From the NCBI GenBank assembly GCA_013375405.1, contig JABXJU010000075.1:1-18259 (forward strand): DNA of 18,259 bases, given 5' to 3'. Source of the DNA: Candidatus Helarchaeota archaeon. GTDB lineage: Archaea; Asgardarchaeota; Lokiarchaeia; Helarchaeales; HEL-GB-A. How positions within the stretch are numbered: position 1 is the stretch's first letter; every line of letters starts with the position of its first letter. Of the stretch, positions 5,231-12,555 are shown in pieces. Position numbers and translations under genes: made by a program. The notes beneath the pieces were generated by a model. It was not told the origin of the DNA and did no database searches. It saw only the letters and a program-made list of their open reading frames with translations.

Positions 5231-7069
5231 TTATTCCTCCTTCTTTTGAATTCGCTCTCCCGCAGGCGTATAGGATTTTTGAGCTCCAGCAATAATATCT
5301 TTAAGCGGATCTTTAAAATTAAATTTTAAACTAGGGTCAGCAAACGCAACTTTGACAATAGGTGAACAAACCCAAGGATCTCCACGTGCTAATGCGGCAC
5401 AAAATCCAGCACCCGCCATAGCATAGGCCTGAGCAATACCATATATATTAAGAGGTGTATTAAGCCCTTGAAGCTCAGGAAGGCCACCTTCTTCAAGTCG
5501 AAGTGAACATGAATTAGGCATTCCGATGTGATCTACCATTTCACTTCCGGCTGCCGATCGTAACCAACCCTCTTTGACCAATAGAGAATTTGCATATCGT
5601 AATCCCCAGAGTCCGGCTGTAGGGGATCCTGTCAGTAGTGAAGCAATATTAGCTGCAATCGACCCTAAGAGAAAAGTGCGCTGGATTCCAGACCATAATA
5701 ATTCCATCGCTGTTGGATACTTCTCTAAAGTAGTCATAGCTTCATGGATAATTGTTTCAATAACCCAACGAAGATTATACCATCGTGATGGAGTTACATC
5801 ACGGTCGTATTTTATAATTCTGGAAAAATATTTGTGTGTTAAATTGGCTAAAATATCAAGAAAATCTTCCTGAATATCGGCACAAAATGAGGCTGCGAGC
5901 AAGGCAGAGGTAAGGTTGAAATTGCCAGATGTATATAAGCCAGTCCATATTTCTGTAAGAACTGGAACAATGACACTCATACATCCTATTGTTTTACTGA
6001 GATATTTTCTTGCTAATTCCTCATCTTCCTTTACAATTCTAAGAAAGGGTTTTGCTGGTAATTCCGAGTCACCTTGGCAGATATCTGCTAAGTAACCAAA
6101 AGGAATCCCACCCAATTCATTCGGTGAATGCGCGCGGGAAGACCAAGTTTTCTCCCCTATAAGAATCGTATTCGCTTGACGGGTGGCATGCGCAATATCT
6201 GATATAACGCTATCAAATGCCAATCGATAAGTGCCGATAAATGCAATAACGCTATTCATGGCCCCCCACTTTAAGGTCGCACCGGCATCTCCCGTGCGCA
6301 CTACTAGAGTAGGAGCGCGAATCACGAGATGAATCGTATCACCGATTGCTTCTTTAATTTTCTTTACTTTCGATTCATGGAACTGCTTGTCAATATCAAT
6401 TAGTAACCGTGGATCCACAAAGTCTTTAATTTCGTCATTTCCGGTAATGACCTTACAATATGCATCAGAAACTAGGGAAGGATCGACATCTGCAAATTGT
6501 TCTAATAGAATTGTGCCTCCTCCAATTGTATGTTGGACAGATCGTAGATATTGATTCACGGTTTCTGGTGTAACTTCTTTATCAGCTCGTACTTGAATTG
6601 TACGATGCGGAATATCTAGATTTAAAATTAAGGTTCTCTTAATATCGTCATATAATTGTTGCATTGCGAAATTATTCAGATAATGTAATGCTTCTGGTTC
6701 AACACTAACATCTGTTTGAGAAATAGTAAATGGCCGTAGTTCTCGTTGTCCCATTGGTTCCATTAAACTATGATGGTAACTAGGAATTTTACGTTTCAAA
6801 GCAATTTCAATAGATTCATCTTGAAATGTTGTTTTTTGAGGTGATTGTTTATATCCTCCTCGATTATACATCATATAATCGGATTTAGTAATTGGTTCAG
6901 TTTCGAAAATTTTCTCAAGTGTTTTCCAGATACGCCTTTTCTTCTCAATTGGTAAAAAATCCCGTAATTTTCGAACTGCTTGACGAAGATATTGGGATGC
7001 TTTAGCAGTTGCTTCCATTTCACCTGTTAATTCTTTTGGTAATTTTCCTTTTTGTAATGGACCTGACAT
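5231..7069 (-). CDS. mcrA: methyl/alkyl-coenzyme M reductase alpha subunit, highly divergent
   Basis: The protein has 612 residues against about 550 in methanogens. The start ATG 7069 follows AGGAGGAGTTGAG. There is an N-terminal helical extension of about 42 residues and an insertion of about 15 after C331. Family blocks are clear: KEVTPETVNQYL (164-175), GNDEIKDFVDP (210-220), GGIPFGYLADICQ (320-332), IVKVAFADPSLKFNF (571-585), TPAGER (601-606). By M. marburgensis numbering recalled from memory: axial ligand Gln147 is Leu189, Phe330 is Leu386, Tyr333 is Ala389, Lys256/His257/Arg270 are Arg297/Gln298/Ser311, Arg271 is Arg312. The thioglycine site matches Gly508 if one residue is deleted before it, where Phe443-Tyr444 become small residues. 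Cys452 is Ile. The frame is intact, so this is not a pseudogene. Multi-carbon alkane use is inferred from the opened pocket; altered chemistry is equally possible. Confidence 0.92.
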   Translation of the reverse strand: MSGPLQKGKLPKELTGEMEATAKASQYLRQAVRKLRDFLPIEKKRRIWKTLEKIFETEPITKSDYMMYNRGGYKQSPQKTTFQDESIEIALKRKIPSYHHSLMEPMGQRELRPFTISQTDVSVEPEALHYLNNFAMQQLYDDIKRTLILNLDIPHRTIQVRADKEVTPETVNQYLRSVQHTIGGGTILLEQFADVDPSLVSDAYCKVITGNDEIKDFVDPRLLIDIDKQFHESKVKKIKEAIGDTIHLVIRAPTLVVRTGDAGATLKWGAMNSVIAFIGTYRLAFDSVISDIAHATRQANTILIGEKTWSSRAHSPNELGGIPFGYLADICQGDSELPAKPFLRIVKEDEELARKYLSKTIGCMSVIVPVLTEIWTGLYTSGNFNLTSALLAASFCADIQEDFLDILANLTHKYFSRIIKYDRDVTPSRWYNLRWVIETIIHEAMTTLEKYPTAMELLWSGIQRTFLLGSIAANIASLLTGSPTAGLWGLRYANSLLVKEGWLRSAAGSEMVDHIGMPNSCSLRLEEGGLPELQGLNTPLNIYGIAQAYAMAGAGFCAALARGDPWVCSPIVKVAFADPSLKFNFKDPLKDIIAGAQKSYTPAGERIQKKEE

Positions 7070-7080
7070 CTCAACTCCTC

Positions 7081-7890
7081 CTAAAGACCATTAATCATAT
7101 CAGGCTTAAAGCCACCAAGAATTCTTAATTCCCCTATCCGACTAAGGACTATCAACACTTCAGACTTCGATTTATATTGACCGGTATCCCAGCGGTAAGT
7201 TGGATCAATTGCTTTTAATTCATTATCAGTCACCGGATACCCAAGGGGCACAGGCTTATCAAGGGTTTCCGCGTGCATATTTTTAGTATATACAATATGC
7301 CCCGTATCAAAATCCAAAATATACCGTTTCCGGGCATCAAACATTAAATCCATTTCATCCAATCGGGTGGAATGTCCTTGAGGGGTGATGGAACGCAATG
7401 CAGTGCGTCCAGTATCAAATACTTCCATTTCAATCAGTAATTTCGCCGCAGCCTCAACGTCACGCTCTCGCATTTCTAAGAGCGTTCGCTCAGCTTCGAC
7501 TACGGTATCAATACCCCTAAATCTCGTAAAATACATCCGTTCTCGTAACCATGGGGCAATTGGAGGCCTCCAAAAACTATCGACCATTTGAACAAAACGC
7601 ATTCTATCACCAGAATCTGCCCCAGGTGAAGGAATAACTAATTCTTTAATGGGATCATAAGCTTCCATTAGCTCATCGAGGGGTGGATGAAGACTTAGGT
7701 ATAAGCCCCCTGGCGCACGATGTCCTAGTAATCTTACAATATCATCATCGGGAATGTTTCGTAATTTAACTAAACGTCGATCTCGATTGACAACTTTTCG
7801 TCTTCTCTCTGAAGCTCGGCCATATCCGGGATAAAACTGGGGTTCCCAGCTTTTTATTTGTTTTTTACCACGTCTCTCACTCATAGGCAT
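7081..7890 (-). CDS. mcrG: methyl/alkyl-coenzyme M reductase gamma subunit, divergent
   Basis: ATG 7890 is preferred over GTG 7899 because GGGAG lies eight bases upstream of the ATG and overlaps the GTG. The protein has 269 residues, slightly longer than the usual 250. Family blocks: LLGHRAPG (54-61), SLHPPLDE, GDRMRFVQMVDS (94-105), RFRGIDT, LLEMRERD, LRSITPQGHSTRLDEMDLMFD. Arg120, the coenzyme M sulfonate ligand, is kept as Arg135, while Leu117 and Ser118 are Glu132 and Ala133. The N-terminus carries a longer basic segment before FYPGYG. It lies 11 bases upstream of mcrA and 20 bases after mcrB, within one transcript. Confidence 0.92.
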   Translation of the reverse strand: MPMSERRGKKQIKSWEPQFYPGYGRASERRRKVVNRDRRLVKLRNIPDDDIVRLLGHRAPGGLYLSLHPPLDELMEAYDPIKELVIPSPGADSGDRMRFVQMVDSFWRPPIAPWLRERMYFTRFRGIDTVVEAERTLLEMRERDVEAAAKLLIEMEVFDTGRTALRSITPQGHSTRLDEMDLMFDARKRYILDFDTGHIVYTKNMHAETLDKPVPLGYPVTDNELKAIDPTYRWDTGQYKSKSEVLIVLSRIGELRILGGFKPDMINGL

Positions 7891-7910
7891 TAATTTCACT
7901 CCCTTTTTTG

Positions 7911-9296
7911 TTAAAGTTTTGCTTTAACCTCCTCTGCTGCTGCAACTATTTTCTTTAATGGGTCTTTAAATAAATCGAGCACCTCTTTTAATCGGAAAAA
8001 CACCCCTGAAGTAACTTCTGGCCTAAACAGCTGTGTTCCGCTATCTAAACACATGGCTGCTGCAAGACAGGGTGAAATAAAACCAGAACCGTGTCGAATT
8101 AAATTATTATCAAGTGTAAAGGCACCAATTCCACCAGCCCCTCCTTCATCGTGTGAAAATTTCGTCAATCCAAGTCCAACCCCCATTACACGCCCACAAT
8201 CTGGATCTGGGAGACCGCCTGATTCAAACATACATAAATCACTAAAGCCCGAAAAAACAGATGCCACTGATTGGGCTGCCCGACTGGCGCCTACATTTAC
8301 TATACAGGCTGCTAAGAGCCCCGCACATGTGTATGCATTCCAAAGGGGATAATCATTCGCGGTATACGTTCGATATCCGGAAAATAATTTGGCAGGAAAT
8401 CCTCGGCCCTGCTTAATAACTTGATCTTCTAACCCTATCCGAATCAAGTTTGAAACTACATCCCCGACAGTTCCTTCCTTATTCTTTTCAATTAAATCTA
8501 AAACGAGCCGATCGCCATTGAGTCCCTGATACGCGAAAGCAAGTAAATTATATCTCTCAAACCATCCTAATGCATTTCCCATTTCAAATTGTGAAGCTTG
8601 CTCTAAAAGAGAAGTCAATATAACTGCATCAAAGGTTCTTTTTTCTGCTAAGGCCACAATATGATTAATTGTGACGGTTTTATAGCCAGTTCCTAGACCT
8701 TCCTGCAATGTGGAAGGACGAAGTAAACTAAAAATTGGATTACTAGGTTGAAACGCCATAGTCTGCGGGTAACGTCCAACTAACACGTTTTTAATGATAT
8801 TCACTCCATCAGGATCTGTATTTGGCGTAATGTTAAAAATATCGGAGAGCACTTGACCTAGTGCAACAGCTGTGATACTAAAGGGAGGATCTCGACCTGA
8901 AGCAGCCAGCATTCGTCGCATGGGGATTTTTATCATCAAGACGTCATTCCCTGGTAAAAGCCGAGCATAGGAACTATTTTTCTTACCAAAATTAGAAACA
9001 CTAATCACTTTATCTAAACGTTCAGCTATGGCTGAGGCATTCTCCACAATTTTCCAATCACGTGCATGCCACGGCATGCTAATCTCATCTTGTCGAGATG
9101 CAGAACTATAACCAAAAGATCCTTGTTGAACCATCTGTTCTATTTTTCGAAGATTTACAAAGGCTGTACTTTTGAAAAAATTCAATACACGAATTATATA
9201 GGGATTATTGAGCGGACTTAGTGTCTCAATCGGCAAATCTTCAGCCAGACACTTACCAAGATCATCGTAAATGTCAATCTTATCTTCATATTTCAC
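7911..9296 (-). CDS. mcrB: methyl/alkyl-coenzyme M reductase beta subunit, highly divergent
   Basis: The protein has 461 residues from GTG 9296, supported by GGTGAG six bases upstream; the N-terminus KYEDKIDIYDDLG matches FEDKVDLYDDRG of methanogen McrB. Further blocks: VLVGRYPQT (171-179), LLEQASQFEMGNALGWFERYN (230-250), AYQGLN (255-260), KEGTVG (273-278), SPCLAAAMCLDSGTQLF (408-424). Around the active site an ungapped 35-residue block aligns as follows: Phe361 is Lys379, His364 is His382, Tyr367 is Gly385 and His379 is Asn397. Tyr367 normally contacts the CoM thiol and His379 the coenzyme B phosphate, while His364 contacts the CoM sulfonate through water. It follows the 86-aa gene by 13 bases. 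Confidence 0.93.
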   Translation of the reverse strand: MKYEDKIDIYDDLGKCLAEDLPIETLSPLNNPYIIRVLNFFKSTAFVNLRKIEQMVQQGSFGYSSASRQDEISMPWHARDWKIVENASAIAERLDKVISVSNFGKKNSSYARLLPGNDVLMIKIPMRRMLAASGRDPPFSITAVALGQVLSDIFNITPNTDPDGVNIIKNVLVGRYPQTMAFQPSNPIFSLLRPSTLQEGLGTGYKTVTINHIVALAEKRTFDAVILTSLLEQASQFEMGNALGWFERYNLLAFAYQGLNGDRLVLDLIEKNKEGTVGDVVSNLIRIGLEDQVIKQGRGFPAKLFSGYRTYTANDYPLWNAYTCAGLLAACIVNVGASRAAQSVASVFSGFSDLCMFESGGLPDPDCGRVMGVGLGLTKFSHDEGGAGGIGAFTLDNNLIRHGSGFISPCLAAAMCLDSGTQLFRPEVTSGVFFRLKEVLDLFKDPLKKIVAAAEEVKAKL

Positions 9297-9309
9297 GAAT
9301 TCTCACCTT

Positions 9310-9570
9310 CTAATATCTCTTCTTTTCCATTTCAGCGACCGTTTCTTCCAATCGCTTCCGAATATATTCCTTTGCTGCTTGAACTGATTCTAGATCTCCA
9401 CGAACTGCTAAATAATAAGGCTCATCGAGGTCTTTTGGGGCAATCACCTTTAAATCAAATTTTTTTATTACTTCTGATAATAATTCTTCTAGGTTTGGTG
9501 TCCCAGGAGGGATTCTTAAGTCGTATTCCTTTTTTTCAGCCACAGACAAGACCCGTTGATTTCTTTTCAA
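9310..9570 (-). CDS. small protein of unknown family opening the reductase operon
   Basis: The frame has 86 residues from TTG 9570. No Shine-Dalgarno precedes it, and the TATA box at 9588-9595 would place transcription start at about 9567, so the message may be leaderless or the true start may be TTG 9549 or GTG 9543. The sequence suggests an alpha/beta fold: LEELLSEVIKKFDLKVIA, then YYLAVRGDLESVQAAKEYIRKRLEE, which has a loose KH- or ACT-like look. It stands where methanogens have no gene; it does not resemble McrC or McrD (the latter about 150 residues). It is 13 bases upstream of mcrB. A role in assembly or regulation of the reductase is possible but unproven. Confidence 0.7.
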   Translation of the reverse strand: MKRNQRVLSVAEKKEYDLRIPPGTPNLEELLSEVIKKFDLKVIAPKDLDEPYYLAVRGDLESVQAAKEYIRKRLEETVAEMEKKRY

Positions 9571-9587
9571 TACTAAAATATTATAGG

Positions 9588-9595
9588 TATTTAAA
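9588..9595 (-). promoter_or_regulatory. TATA box of the reductase operon
   Basis: The minus strand reads TTTAAATA centred about 25 bases upstream of the 86-aa gene start, inside an AT-rich 120-base gap. It is the only good promoter seen upstream of the cluster, which suggests one transcript from here to the terminator at 2974-2997. Confidence 0.5.
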
Positions 9596-9654
9596 TTATT
9601 TTTATCATAAATGATTTTCTCTCACGGAAAGAAGACGGATTTCAGATTGATTTC

Positions 9655-9668
9655 TTGTAAAAAATAAA
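9655..9668 (-). terminator. T-rich termination region after the coiled-coil gene
   Basis: On the minus strand TTTTATTTTTTAC lies 25 to 40 bases after the stop at 9694, between the coiled-coil gene and the operon promoter. There is no clear hairpin; U-tracts alone can terminate archaeal transcription. Confidence 0.35.
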
Positions 9669-9693
9669 ACTTATATTCACACACGGAAAAATT

Positions 9694-10440
9694 TTATGAT
9701 TCCCGGCTCATCATCTTTAATTTTTTTATAATGGGCTTACTCCAAGCACCATTTCTAATTTTTTGTTTATCCGTTTTCGAAAGTTTTTTCCATGCTCGCA
9801 TAAACATCTCTTTTGTACCTTGCACGATCTTCTCCCAATCCCGACGTTTCCATCCGGTAATAAGGGTGTCAAAGATTTGTCCTCCTTCAAGTTCACTTTC
9901 CGACCATTCTCCGTCCGGGGCTTCAGCAGTTTCTTGTTGAGGGGCTGCTGCTGGTTTTAGTTCGGAAATCGCAGAAGCCATTGCATATGTGGGTGTGGTG
10001 GGTTTTCTTCTAGAAGGTCGAATACCGCTGGGTCGTACCACACTTGGAGCCCGCCCTCGTGGGATTACTGCAGCTCTCTGGGATTTTTTAATTAGTAATT
10101 GAAGTAATTGTACATTGACTTGCTGCTGTAATTTTGCATGCACTGAGTCAAGCTCTTGCTTCAATTTTTTTAAATAACTATAATCCAAGTTAGTTAGGCC
10201 TTCAGTGACATTCTTCTCCAAAGTGGCGAGTCGATTATCCTCTAAAACAGTGAAACCACCGTGAACTTTCTTGTCAAAGAGATTTATTTTGTTCAAGAGG
10301 TCTTTATACGCTCGATTTTGTTCCACAAGCCCCCGTTCAATCCGCAAAAGGACCTGTGTCTGCCCCCCCACAATGTCACTCAGCACTGTCACAATTTGGG
10401 CGAGATGTCTCTTATGTTGATCATCCATCATTTTTTCCAC
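9694..10440 (-). CDS. unknown coiled-coil protein with basic linker
   Basis: The frame opens at GTG 10440; ATG 10431 or 10428 is equally likely. A TATA-like TTTATATTAAT at about 10453-10464 predicts transcription start within a few bases of these codons, so the message is probably leaderless. Residues 1-120 are predicted helical with coiled-coil character (LLRIERGLVEQNRAYKDLL, YLKKLKQELDSVHAKLQQQ). Residues about 120-150 are rich in Arg and Pro, then an acidic stretch (EAPDGEWSESELEGG), then a compact C-terminal helical part of about 60 residues with conserved-looking Trp positions (LITGWKRRDWEKIV, AWKKLSKTDKQKI). No signal peptide or membrane segment. I do not recognise the family. It is divergent from the DUF99 gene and upstream of the reductase operon. 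Confidence 0.75.
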   Translation of the reverse strand: MEKMMDDQHKRHLAQIVTVLSDIVGGQTQVLLRIERGLVEQNRAYKDLLNKINLFDKKVHGGFTVLEDNRLATLEKNVTEGLTNLDYSYLKKLKQELDSVHAKLQQQVNVQLLQLLIKKSQRAAVIPRGRAPSVVRPSGIRPSRRKPTTPTYAMASAISELKPAAAPQQETAEAPDGEWSESELEGGQIFDTLITGWKRRDWEKIVQGTKEMFMRAWKKLSKTDKQKIRNGAWSKPIIKKLKMMSRES

Positions 10441-10444
10441 AGCA

Positions 10445-10526
10445 ATACTATAATTAATATAAAAAACTCCATTCTTTAATAGATTTTGAAGTGCGTTTCA
10501 AAGATATGGTAAATGAAGGGTAGTGG
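10445..10526. promoter_or_regulatory. divergent promoter region
   Basis: An AT-rich core TAATTAATATAAAAAA (10451-10466) reads as a TATA element on both strands. It would serve the coiled-coil gene on the minus strand and the DUF99 gene on the plus strand. On the plus side a GGGTAGTGG precedes the ATG at 10527. Confidence 0.4.
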
Positions 10527-11123
10527 ATGGATCCCATTAAATTTCGGGAGATTAAAAAGGAGATTCGAATTATTGGAATCGATGATTCGCCTTTCATCCC
10601 AAAAACCGAGGGAACGACTCGAATTTTCGGTGTTATATTCCGAGGGCGGCTTTGGATCGAAGGGGTCTTACAGACACATATAGCCATTGATGGCCTTGAC
10701 GCAACTAAAAAAATCAGCGAGATGATCACGACTACTCCCCATTTTGGTCAATTACGTGTGATCATGCTCGCCGGAATTACGTTTGGTGGTTTTAATATCG
10801 TTGATATTAATAAGTTATATGAAGAAACCCATTTACCAATCATCGTAGTGTGTGAAAAAGAGCCAGATCTCCAATCGATTAAAGATGCTCTTCAAAATAC
10901 TACTGAATGGGAGAAACGATGGGAAATTATCCAAAATACTGGGCCTATTCACAAATTTAAGACAAAAAAAACTGTAAAAAATCCAGTTTTTTTTCAAATC
11001 CAAGGGTTAGAGTTAAAAGACGCCCAGCAAATTTTGAAAATTAGTGCAGGTGTAAGTCATATTCCTGAACCCATTCGCGTCGCCCATTTAATTGGGAGGA
11101 GTTTCCTCAAAACGCAGACTTAA
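10527..11123 (+). CDS. DUF99 (UPF0215) protein, endonuclease V-like fold
   Basis: The protein has 198 residues, the usual size for this archaeal family. Typical blocks are IRIIGIDDSPF (13-23), RIFGVIFRGRLWIEGVL (32-48), IDGLDAT (54-60), LRVIMLAGITFGGFNIVDI (77-94), LPIIVVCEKEPDL and WEKRWEII. DUF99 is thought to share the endonuclease V/RNase H-like fold; its biological role is not established. In members I recall the central motif reads LDGITF, with an Asp that would match a metal ligand in endonuclease V; here it is LAGITF (Ala82), so catalytic activity may be lost. Start ATG 10527 follows a G-rich site. It is single or followed by the next plus-strand gene after 54 bases. Confidence 0.85.
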   Translation: MDPIKFREIKKEIRIIGIDDSPFIPKTEGTTRIFGVIFRGRLWIEGVLQTHIAIDGLDATKKISEMITTTPHFGQLRVIMLAGITFGGFNIVDINKLYEETHLPIIVVCEKEPDLQSIKDALQNTTEWEKRWEIIQNTGPIHKFKTKKTVKNPVFFQIQGLELKDAQQILKISAGVSHIPEPIRVAHLIGRSFLKTQT

Positions 11124-11177
11124 AAGTAATAAAGTAGTCTAAATTAAATAAGTCAAATACAGTAGGATGTTGGAAGA

Positions 11178-12425
11178 TTGGTTGCAAAATTAGTGCTACC
11201 TTATATTGGGGGCGAGCATCCCTTTACTCGGGTAGATTTTGAAGGAATTGAAATGGCATCGGTCCTAATGGGGGCTGAATACGAGAAAAAGAAGAAAGAA
11301 AAGTTTTTGGGAATATACAAAACCTATCTACCGCTTTGGATAATCTCAATCGATGGGATAAATGGAATTATGGTCGAATCTCTAATATTAAACACGAACC
11401 ACTTTCAGATGAGGCGTTTTGATAAAGCGATTGAACTCAATCCAGAAAGAGATTTAGCCAGTGGTTCAACTGACGATTTCATCTCAAGGTTACGTCACTT
11501 TGAATCGAGAATCAATGTGTATCAGAAAGAAAGCAAATTTGATTTGAGTGGTTATCTGAGCCCTACCATTGCTAGCGAAATCCGTGTATTATTTCAGCAA
11601 TTAGAACAAAAGGATGTCATTGATTTTATGGTTATGTCCCAACGACTTTCTCAACAATCAGCAGAATTGATGTGTGAACCTATTATTGAAGTTTTTCATG
11701 TGAATGTTCAGAAAATCCTTCATGATCTCTATCAAGTTCCAATTCTTGTAAATTCTCAATTGATACAATTACATGATGAATTAAGAAATGTCACGAGTGA
11801 ATATGTTAGCAAAATAAGTGAATTAGAACTTAATGTCAATTCGGTCGATGAAGGGGATTCTTATAAGACGCAACACCGGATAACCAGCAATCTTACTACT
11901 GAGCTTGAAAGCTTTCGTGATGCGAAGGATCGATCAATCAAAAAATTAAGGAGCAAGTGGGATGCGATAAATCATCTGAATGAAAAAATCCAACATGGCT
12001 ATTTAAATTTAATAAACTCCATCTTTAAAACGAAAAATCAAATCCTAGAGCTTGGAACTCCATTTTCCCGCGCAAATAGGCGTGGAGACGCAGTATCTGT
12101 ACTTATGCCTGTATACCTCGCCGTTTTTCAAGAAAAAAAAAGTCGAATTGCCTATTTCCCCCCACTTATACTAAATTTCCACAAGAAAAAAGAACTAACC
12201 CGCCCAAAAGGACTTGAAACCCTTAAACATCACTTCGAACACCAATACTCAAAAAAAGTACCCCCGGGGATCTCCGAAATAGATGACCAAAACCTCCTCT
12301 TTAAATCTAATACCCAACAACTGTTCAATGACGGCGTCCATAAATTACGAGAAACCAAAATTATCAATTCTAGTACTTATGTTCGTATTATGGACACGTA
12401 TAATGAATTCTTCCAGAAAGCATAG
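11178..12425 (+). CDS. unknown helical/coiled-coil protein, 415 aa
   Basis: The start is taken at TTG 11178; a TATA-like AAATTAAATAAG at about 11142-11153 predicts transcription start close to it, so translation may be leaderless. GTG 11193 is an alternative. Residues 1-110 look alpha/beta and globular (LVLPYIGGEHPF, YLPLWIISIDGINGIMVESLIL). Residues about 130-290 are long helices with heptad character (VLFQQLEQKDVIDFMVMSQ, then ISELELNVNSVDEGD). A C-terminal domain includes PVYLAVFQEKKSRIAYFPPL. No signal peptide or membrane segment. I do not recognise the family; the layout of a globular head with a long coiled-coil is seen in many Asgard hypothetical proteins. The next gene is convergent. 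Confidence 0.75.
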   Translation: MVAKLVLPYIGGEHPFTRVDFEGIEMASVLMGAEYEKKKKEKFLGIYKTYLPLWIISIDGINGIMVESLILNTNHFQMRRFDKAIELNPERDLASGSTDDFISRLRHFESRINVYQKESKFDLSGYLSPTIASEIRVLFQQLEQKDVIDFMVMSQRLSQQSAELMCEPIIEVFHVNVQKILHDLYQVPILVNSQLIQLHDELRNVTSEYVSKISELELNVNSVDEGDSYKTQHRITSNLTTELESFRDAKDRSIKKLRSKWDAINHLNEKIQHGYLNLINSIFKTKNQILELGTPFSRANRRGDAVSVLMPVYLAVFQEKKSRIAYFPPLILNFHKKKELTRPKGLETLKHHFEHQYSKKVPPGISEIDDQNLLFKSNTQQLFNDGVHKLRETKIINSSTYVRIMDTYNEFFQKA

Positions 12426-12519
12426 AGTCGATAGAACTCCAAGTTATTGTCCGGATTATTGTTTCTAAAAGTTCTATTGAATGTCTTATTCTATTTAAAA
12501 AAAAAGTGATGGTAAATTT

Positions 12520-12540
12520 AAAAGGGGATAGCCCTTTTTT
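12520..12540. terminator. bidirectional hairpin terminator between convergent genes
   Basis: AAAAGGG (12520-12526), loop GATAG, CCCTTTT (12532-12538) and a T-run to 12540 form a seven-pair stem with Ts on one side and As on the other. It would stop the plus-strand gene ending at 12425 and, read on the other strand, the giant surface protein gene ending at 12556. Confidence 0.75.
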
Positions 12541-12555
12541 TGGTTTTTCATACAT

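Noticed and set aside
5574..5873. 99-codon plus-strand open frame
   Set aside because: Opposite a conserved block of mcrA; no ribosome site or recognisable domain.
8053..8352. 99-codon plus-strand open frame
   Set aside because: Opposite the conserved C-terminal half of mcrB; Pro/Ser-rich shadow with no features of its own.
5231..9296. Reductase genes as decaying pseudogenes, given the lost active-site residues
   Set aside because: All three frames are intact with good ribosome sites, structural blocks are conserved, spacing is tight, and the activation ATPase is intact.
9310..9570. 86-aa gene as a shortened McrD
   Set aside because: Too short and lacks the McrD blocks (FPHRYL and the HGPRLP region); no convincing alignment by eye.
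10454..10729. 91-codon minus-strand frame
   Set aside because: Opposite the DUF99 gene and its promoter; the DUF99 motifs show which strand is coding.
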